A DNA stretch of 64,000 nucleotides from Alligator mississippiensis (lineage: Eukaryota > Chordata > Crocodylia > Alligatoridae): the NCBI RefSeq assembly GCF_030867095.1, contig NC_081824.1, positions 47,774,882-47,838,881 on the forward strand. The letters run 5' to 3'. The notes beneath the pieces are model-generated. The model was not told the origin of the DNA. It did not search any database and worked only from the letters and a program-made list of their open reading frames with translations. The translations under genes and the position numbers were made by a program. Below, in pieces: positions 57,919-64,000 of this stretch. How positions within the stretch are numbered: position 1 is the first letter of the stretch; every line of letters begins with the position of its first letter.

Positions 57919-60317
57919 GCTGTTTTGTAGTGGGGGTTTTCTCATTCCTTGTTCCAGCTGTTCATTTGCATGAAAGAAGTAAATATTCATTAACACAAGC
58001 AAGTGAGCATTGTTCTGTAGTCCAGGGGTTAGGGACTTACCTGGTAGGAGGGAGATAACGGGGGCTCAGAATCCATATAGGAGGAAGTCTCATATCCTTG
58101 CCAAATGACAAACTGTTAGGCTGGTGGTTAAAAGCACGCGAGGGAAGAGATGGTTTGGTACTCCTCTTTCTCTCTGATTTTGAGCTTCACCTGTTAAGTG
58201 CTCTCAGAGCACATCTACTCAATTGAGCCCTGCATGTTAGCCATTCAGAGAAATGTCAAATTTATGAATTTGGACATGTGTGACCTAGGCATCTAGCTAC
58301 TCAGCCCTGTAGAGATTGAACAAACCTGGGGGCTACACTGGCAACATTTTACGCTCCTACAGACTTCAAATATTTCAGTTCTCTAGTTCTCAGAATATGT
58401 CTAACACAGCCATAGAATCAAGTCCATAACAAAATGCAAGGACAGCTGGCACTTCCTTTTAAAACAGAAGTGGTGGCGCCCCCTTTAAACAAGACCTACC
58501 AGTTAAAGAACCTAGTCCATGAAAGCTACTTTGCCCTGTCAAAGCCACCCTTTTATTAAACTAATTCATGAAGTTGGGAGACATGAAACAAGCTTCCAGT
58601 CTTTAAAGCCCCTTCATCAGGGCTCAGGGATTGATGAAGGATGTTTTAAACCGTAAAGCTGGTCTCTCACGACTACACAAATTTGTTCAATAAGAAATAC
58701 TACCTCCAGCTACAAAAAGTATTTAATAGGAAGCTAAGGGGTCAGAAACAACACATGGTATGGTTGGCTGTTCCTCCTACCTATCTTCTGTTCCTGCTAG
58801 CTTACAATGGATGGGGAAGTTAAATATCATGATTTTAAAAAGCTTATAAATAGCTTTCAGTTCCCTTTGGAACTTAGTCTTGCCATGTATTTATTAAATT
58901 TGTGTTAAAATCTCATCTTCAATTTTGTTCATTTATGCTTCAATTATTAAAAAGGGTAATATTTGGTCTTCTACACCAGCTTGTAAACTTAGCCAGAATC
59001 CTGAGCTCTCAAGTGAGCACCTGTGCAAGAAGATACTGGTGATATAGACAGCTGTGCAGGGGGGTTTTACAAGCTGTATGAAAAAAGTGTTGAGAGGTTT
59101 GAATGATAGCTGAACTGTTACAGGAAGCATCATGAGACCATATATAACAAAATGGGCAGAGGCAGAACACTTGGGTTGTATTTCTGGAAATAAAGGAGGA
59201 GTTTTCCAGAGTCACACACCAGTTCTTTTATGCCTCAGTTTATGTATCTTTAAAGTAGGGAAATAGTATCTGCCCTCCCTCCTAAGGTTCTCAAAGGGTA
59301 CAGCTGAAACGTTCTATTCAGGGGCAGATCCTTGTGCAAGGTGTAGGTGGTACAGTGGTATATTTGGATCCCCTTTTCATTCTTTGTCCACCCAAAGTTT
59401 AAACCAACTGCCTGGCAGGGGGAGCAGCCATTTCTAGTTGGGCAGGAGTGAGAGAGTCACTTGACTTCATTGCTCATTATAATCTACCTGATTTCTTCTA
59501 AATACTTCAGCTGCTTACAGACATGGAAAAGAAACAAACAATGCTTTGTTTTAAGCTCGGTGTGCCCATGCAGTGAATGTAGCATATGCCCAGAAGAGGC
59601 ATTGCATTAGTTGGAACCAGTTGGCCCAACAGCTGTAGCAACCAGGTGCTTCAGCAGAGCAATTTGGTGTTTTTATTGAATAGATGACTCAGTCAGCTGC
59701 TGAAGAACCGAATCTATATAGATGTTACAGAGCCAGGTCGACCTAATGAGCTGCCTCTTCTGGTAAAGCGTTGTTTTGTTTTGGGGTTTTTTCATGTCTT
59801 TTGCCACCTTGCATTTCACAGGTGTTAATGACTATCTCCTTTTTAAAGTCTTGATGTCCCACTAACCAAGCTACCCTTTTTTCTGCAACTCTGTTGTCTG
59901 CAAATGCTCCTCATAATCTAGTTCCTATTTCACAGCTCTGCAGACTGATTTTAATTCTACCTAAAAATATTAACACAGGTATGGAAATGTTAATTTAGAT
60001 GAGCATTGATTCAGCTATGGAAACAACTTTCAGTGAAGCACTGGATGCACTGTCAAAATGCTCAAGAAGGCTAGATTCTGTATTATGAATCTGAAAAAAA
60101 AAAGAGATGTACATTTTATTGACTACAGAGCTAATGAAACAACAAACAATTAGTTTTGCCTAGTTTGATTGTTGTTTTTTGTACACAATATATGATATAG
60201 CGAATTAATGTGCATTCCAATAAAGTTACGTTTGTTCTTGCTTTGATCTTAAAACTGAAAATAGCCACAGGCCCCTGTCATATTTGTAAAGCCTCTAGTT
60301 TCTGAATGTGTTTTGTT
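57919..60317. other. Intergenic DNA between TMEM14A and GSTA
   Basis: AT-rich, with a repeat-like patch at about 58555-58690. No gene is recognised. Confidence 0.55.
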
Positions 60318-62697
60318 AGGGGTGACCTAAACTATCTGGACATCTGCTGGGAAGAACAGTCAGCCAGGTCTGACTGCTCACGTAGGTTCCTAGCCGAGTT
60401 ACAGGACCTCCATATAAACCCAGGAGGTCCCACCGGGGGAAATGCCTTGTTGGACCTGGTCCTGGCCACAGGTGACGACCTGGTGAGGGGACTGTGAGTG
60501 CTCGACCACCTGGGCGATAACCATCATCGTCTACTGGAATTCACCATCCAGCGCAGGGTGTCAAAGGCCTGCAGCAAGGTAGCAGCCCTGGACTTCAGGA
60601 GGGTAGATTTCAATGAGGTAAGAAGACTAGTCAGGGAGGCACTGAGGGCCCGGAGGGGAGTTTGGAGCCCAAAAGGAGTGGTCGTTCCTTAAGGAGATGA
60701 TCCTCCAAGCCCAAAGGGTGACAATCCCAACATGGGCTTGGAGCAAGAGTGTTGAAAAGCCCCCATGGCTCACCAAAAGCCTCCAGGAACATCTCAAAGC
60801 TAAAAAGGAGGCATATACCCAATGGAAGGGAGGGGCCATCACCAAGGAGGATTATACCTCCATTGCTCGAGATTGTACGGGGGCTGTTAGGAAGGCTAAA
60901 GCAGAGGTGGAACTGGGACTAGTGACCCAGATCAAAGAGACCAAGAAGTCCTTTTTTAAATACATAGGAGGTAACGTGGGGCCTCTGCAGGACACGCTTG
61001 GAAATCTGGTGGTCACACCAGAAGACAAAGCTCATCTCTTTAACAAATTCTTTGCCTCCATTTTTCTGAGCTGGGACCAGGCCATTGCCCCCACCAGGAT
61101 CCCAGATAGACCCAGGGGAGGCGCAGTCCTAGTCAGGGAACTTCTGGGACTGGATGTGTTCGAATCAGCAGGTTCTGACGATCTCCACCCCAGAATGCTG
61201 AGGGAATTGGCAGAGGTCATTGCGGGACTCCTGGCACAGCTTTACAATTGCTCGTGATGCTCTGGTGAGGTGCCAGAGGACTGGAAAAGGGCCAATGTGG
61301 TCCCCATTTTCAAAGAAGGGAGGAAGAAGGACCCAGGAAACTATAGGCTCATTAGTCTTACCTCGGTCCTGGGGAAGCTCTTTGAGAAAATTGTCCAGGA
61401 GCACATATGCGAGGGACCCGCAGGGAAGATTATGCTTAGGGGCAACCAACATAGGTCCATTTGAGGCAGGTCCTGTCAGACCTATCTGGTTTCCTTCTAT
61501 GACTATGTCACAAAATCCTTGGATGCAGGTGTCACGGTGGACTTAGTCTTTCTGGACTTTAGGAAGGCCTTGGACACTGTCTCTCACCCCATTCTCATTA
61601 AAAAATTAGGTGACTGTGGTGTCGAAGCCTATACAGTCAGATGGGTCACAAATTGGTTGGAGGGCCTCATCCAGACAGTGGTGGTGGACAGGTCATTTTC
61701 GACTTGAAGGAACGTGGGCAGTAGGGTTCCCCAGGGCTTGGTCCTCGGGCCTGCACTGGTCAACATCTTCATCAGCGACTTGGATGAGGGGGTGAAAAGC
61801 ACCTTGTTGAAGTTCATGGATGACACCAAGATGTGGAGAGAAGTGGGCATGCTAGAAGAAAGGGACAGGCTACAACTTGATCTGGGCAGGTTACAGGGGT
61901 GGGCAGATGAGAATAGGATGGGTTTCAGTACTGACAAGTGCAAGGTACTGCACCTGGGGAGGAAGAACCAGCAGCATACCTACAGGGTGGGGAACTCCCT
62001 TCTCATCAGCAGAGGCAGAAAAGGATCTTGGAATCACTAATGACTCCAAGATGAACATGGGCTGCCAATGTGAGGACACGGTCAGGAAGGCTAACCACAC
62101 CTTGTCATGATTCCACAGATGCATCACAAGTAGGTCCAAGGAGTTGATCCTCCCCCTCTATGTGACATTGCTGGCCACATCCCTCCTAATGTGCTGCGCC
62201 CAGAACTAGATGCAGTACTCCAACTGTGGCCTGACCATTGAGAGGGTCCAGAGGAGGGCCACTTGCATGATCAGGGGGCAGCAGGGCAGACCCTATGAGG
62301 AGAGGCTACAGGACCTGGACCTGTTCAGCCTCCACAAGAGAAGGCTGAGAGGGGATCTGGTGGCCATCTATAAACTTGTCAAGGAGGACCAGCAGGCAAT
62401 GGGAGAGTCCCTGTTCCCTCGAGCACTATCGGGAGTAACAAGGAATAGCAGCCATAAGTTGACTGAGAGTAGGTTCAGGCTGGACATCAGGAAGCACTAC
62501 TTCACAGTCAGGGCAGCTGGGATCTGGAACCAACTTCCAAGTGAAGTGGTGCTCACTCCTATCTTGGGGGTCTTCAAAAGGAGGCTAGATAATCACCTAG
62601 CCAGGGTCATTTGACCCCAGCATTCTTTCCTGCCAGTGGCAGGGGGTCAGACTTGATCTGCTCAGGTCCCTTCCAACCCTACCAACTATGAAACTAT
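60318..62697 (+). mobile_element. CR1 LINE with endonuclease and RT remnants (2.4 kb)
   Basis: The longest CR1 here. The C-terminal part of the endonuclease comes first: 'RGDLNYLDICW' (about 60318-60350), 'GGNALLDLVLATGDDLVRGL', then 'DN(H)H' where S-D-H is expected. The linker and RT frame (60697-62040) includes 'WLTKSLQEHLKAKKEAY', 'SFFKYIGGNVG', 'DWKRANVVPIFKEG', 'DFRKALDTV' and the F-M-D-D box at 61813-61824. Stops lie at 60495, 61255, 61462 and 61705. Frame changes occur near 60690 and 62010. The C-terminal blocks follow in another frame (62210-62614), and the 3' end is 'ggtcccttccaaccctaccaactatgaaactatg'. It is a different, older subfamily than the copies at 19-28 kb and lies antisense to GSTA. 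Confidence 0.93.
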
Positions 62698-62818
62698 GCG
62701 ATAGTGTGTCATCTGCACTCCTGTTTTCTCCCCTTTTCAAAATCCTGGATCCTCACATGGTTCTATTGCATTACATACTTTATAATAAATACATGCATTC
62801 CAATAAGTTTTTTTCACT

Positions 62819-62824
62819 TTTATT
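62819..62824 (-). terminator. Candidate poly(A) signal of the GSTA gene
   Basis: AATAAA on the - strand, about 300 bases downstream of the GSTA stop codon and just beyond the CR1 3' end. It is the best placed signal for a short 3' UTR (about 62800-63120). Confidence 0.5.
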
Positions 62825-63120
62825 TCATGCAAATATATCTTCTAATTATAGTCTTATTTAGCAAGCTACCTTGGTATGCAATACATTGTATTACCTAGTT
62901 CATTACAGAAATGACAGAGATTTCTTAAAAAGCTGTGCATTTTCATTCTAATATTGAAGTGTGGTTAAAACCTTGAACTCAGTTTCACAGATTAAAGCTA
63001 TAAAACACCACTACATCATCTAATTTGATCTCCTGCATAAAAAAAGCCAGGAAATGCGTGTCCAGTTACAGCTATGCAATATACCTTAGCTGCAGTTTGC
63101 TTTTTAGTAGCCATATATGA

Positions 63121-63243
63121 TTAGACATTGAATGTTTGCTTCACTTGTGCAATATACTTCTCATCTGGTGGTGGCTTCCTCTGGCTTCCAGGTTGTAAGA
63201 ATTTCTTAATTGTAGGGATGTTGCTTATTCTTCCTTTAAAGGC
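63121..63243 (-). CDS. Alpha-class glutathione S-transferase, terminal coding exon
   Basis: On the - strand an acceptor (GCTTTTATTTTAG, ending at 63244) is followed by 40 codons and TAA (63123-63121). The peptide contains '[16 protein letters not shown]', '[14 protein letters not shown]' and ends QTFNV. This is the C-terminus of GSTA proteins: the last part of the all-helical domain, with the C-terminal helix (about residues 28-40 of this exon) that lids the hydrophobic-substrate site. Cytosolic GSTA enzymes dimerise and conjugate glutathione to electrophiles such as 4-hydroxynonenal. The glutathione-site residues are in exons beyond the right edge. 'SNIPTIK.FL.PGS..KPPPDE.Y' is close to GSTA4, but assignment within GSTA1-4 is not safe from one exon. 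It is convergent with TMEM14A, as in mammals. No break is seen. Confidence 0.9.
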   Translation of the reverse strand, partial: AFKGRISNIPTIKKFLQPGSQRKPPPDEKYIAQVKQTFNV

Positions 63244-64000
63244 CTAAAATAAAAGCAACATTTAGATTAAAATGCATGTAATTAAGAAAAATAAATACAT
63301 GCACACATGCCCCTCCCTTCCCCTTTCATGAGTAAAATGCATCTAGGAACAATATGTGGCCAGATATTCAGCTCAGTTTCTTCTATCTCCCCTTAAGAAC
63401 ATTGGGAGATGCAATGCAATAAAGATTTGCAAAATCCAGCCATAAATGCTCAAACTACCTATGCCTGATGGACATTCATGTTTCAGACCTGAGTAAAGTT
63501 CACCTTGGGTTTCATTTGCATTTTTTTTCCTTAAAAAAAAAAAAAAAAGGCAAACCATTCCATAATGTACAGGTTTTCTAAGAAGTTTAAACCTAAAATG
63601 TGAAAGATGTATCTCTTATTGTGGAAGAAAAACCACAGCCTCCCTGCAAAGAGAATGGAGACATGAAGAAATGTTCATTGTAAAGCAATCTGATAGCAAA
63701 GTTTAAGAAAACTAGTGCCTCTTGCCATGCATAATAAGGGTTATTAAAATTCTGGTTTTGTAATGAAGTCAGTAGGACTGTAGTCGGGGCAGTGGGAGTC
63801 ATTTACCTTCCCTAGTACCCATTTCTGTAGATTAAGACCCTGAATTTGCACTATGCAAGATAACAGTCATAGGTGTCTGAAGTCCAAGTTGGTTTTTTTG
63901 GAGGGAACAGCAAGTTGAGCTGTGGATCTAAAGAGAGACTCCAGGGGTTACAATGCTGCTTAGAGACCAGTATCAGCTTGTCACTCCAGTGCTGCAAGTG
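63244..64000 (-). other. GSTA last intron (partial)
   Basis: No further GSTA exon is recognisable up to the window edge. A poly(A)/poly(T) tract lies at 63521-63548. The preceding exon must be beyond 64000. Confidence 0.7.

Noticed and set aside
63244-64000. Search for the penultimate GSTA exon
   Set aside because: No - strand segment with the expected GSTA helical-domain peptide and splice borders is present before the window ends.

Overview
The window looks like nuclear DNA of a sauropsid, most likely a crocodilian. The evidence is the density of CR1 LINEs carrying the 3' tail ATTCATAGATTCATAG, several kinds of non-autonomous hAT elements, a CpG-island promoter and spliced vertebrate genes. 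No prokaryotic gene organisation, tRNA, rRNA or CRISPR array is seen. The species call is an inference from repeat style.

Only two host genes are supported. TMEM14A lies on the + strand. It has a GC-rich promoter and likely non-coding exon 1 at about 43.9-44.5 kb, and four coding exons (45558-45633, 48239-48340, 53048-53135, 54680-54719) that encode a complete 101-residue, four-helix membrane protein. A poly(A) signal is at 55280. The terminal coding exon of an alpha-class glutathione S-transferase (GSTA family) lies on the - strand at 63121-63243, and the rest of that gene is beyond the right edge. The convergent TMEM14A > < GSTA order matches mammalian chromosomes (human 6p12), where TRAM2 would be the neighbour on the left. 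No TRAM2 exon is visible, so the first 43 kb is read as the TRAM2-TMEM14A intergenic region.

The rest is repeat fossils in AT-rich unique DNA. CR1 LINEs of at least two ages are present: old, decayed copies at 6.6-8.3, 8.8-9.9, 29.5, 43.1 and 46.6-47.6 kb, and three closely related younger copies at 19.0-20.1, 22.8-23.8 and 26.8-27.8 kb. The longest copy, at 60.3-62.7 kb, still has endonuclease and reverse-transcriptase remnants. A GC-rich Tx1/L1-like LINE at 11.15-13.08 kb sits between two purine/pyrimidine microsatellites. Non-autonomous hAT elements with 8-bp target duplications lie at 7225-7546, 23890-25118, 47874-48123, 48547-49243 and, less certainly, 52328-52667. There is a foldback MITE at 15356-15623. 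Two LTR-like fossils are proposed, at about 3.5-4.6 kb and at 55849-57918.

I see no new gene system. The observations most worth a second look are the microsatellite-flanked Tx1-like LINE, a pair of inverted ~265-bp repeats at 32.1 and 33.5 kb, a 57-bp near-identical direct repeat flanking 2.1 kb at 16.2/18.4 kb, and a 2.07-kb LTR-like unit with a 4-bp target duplication.
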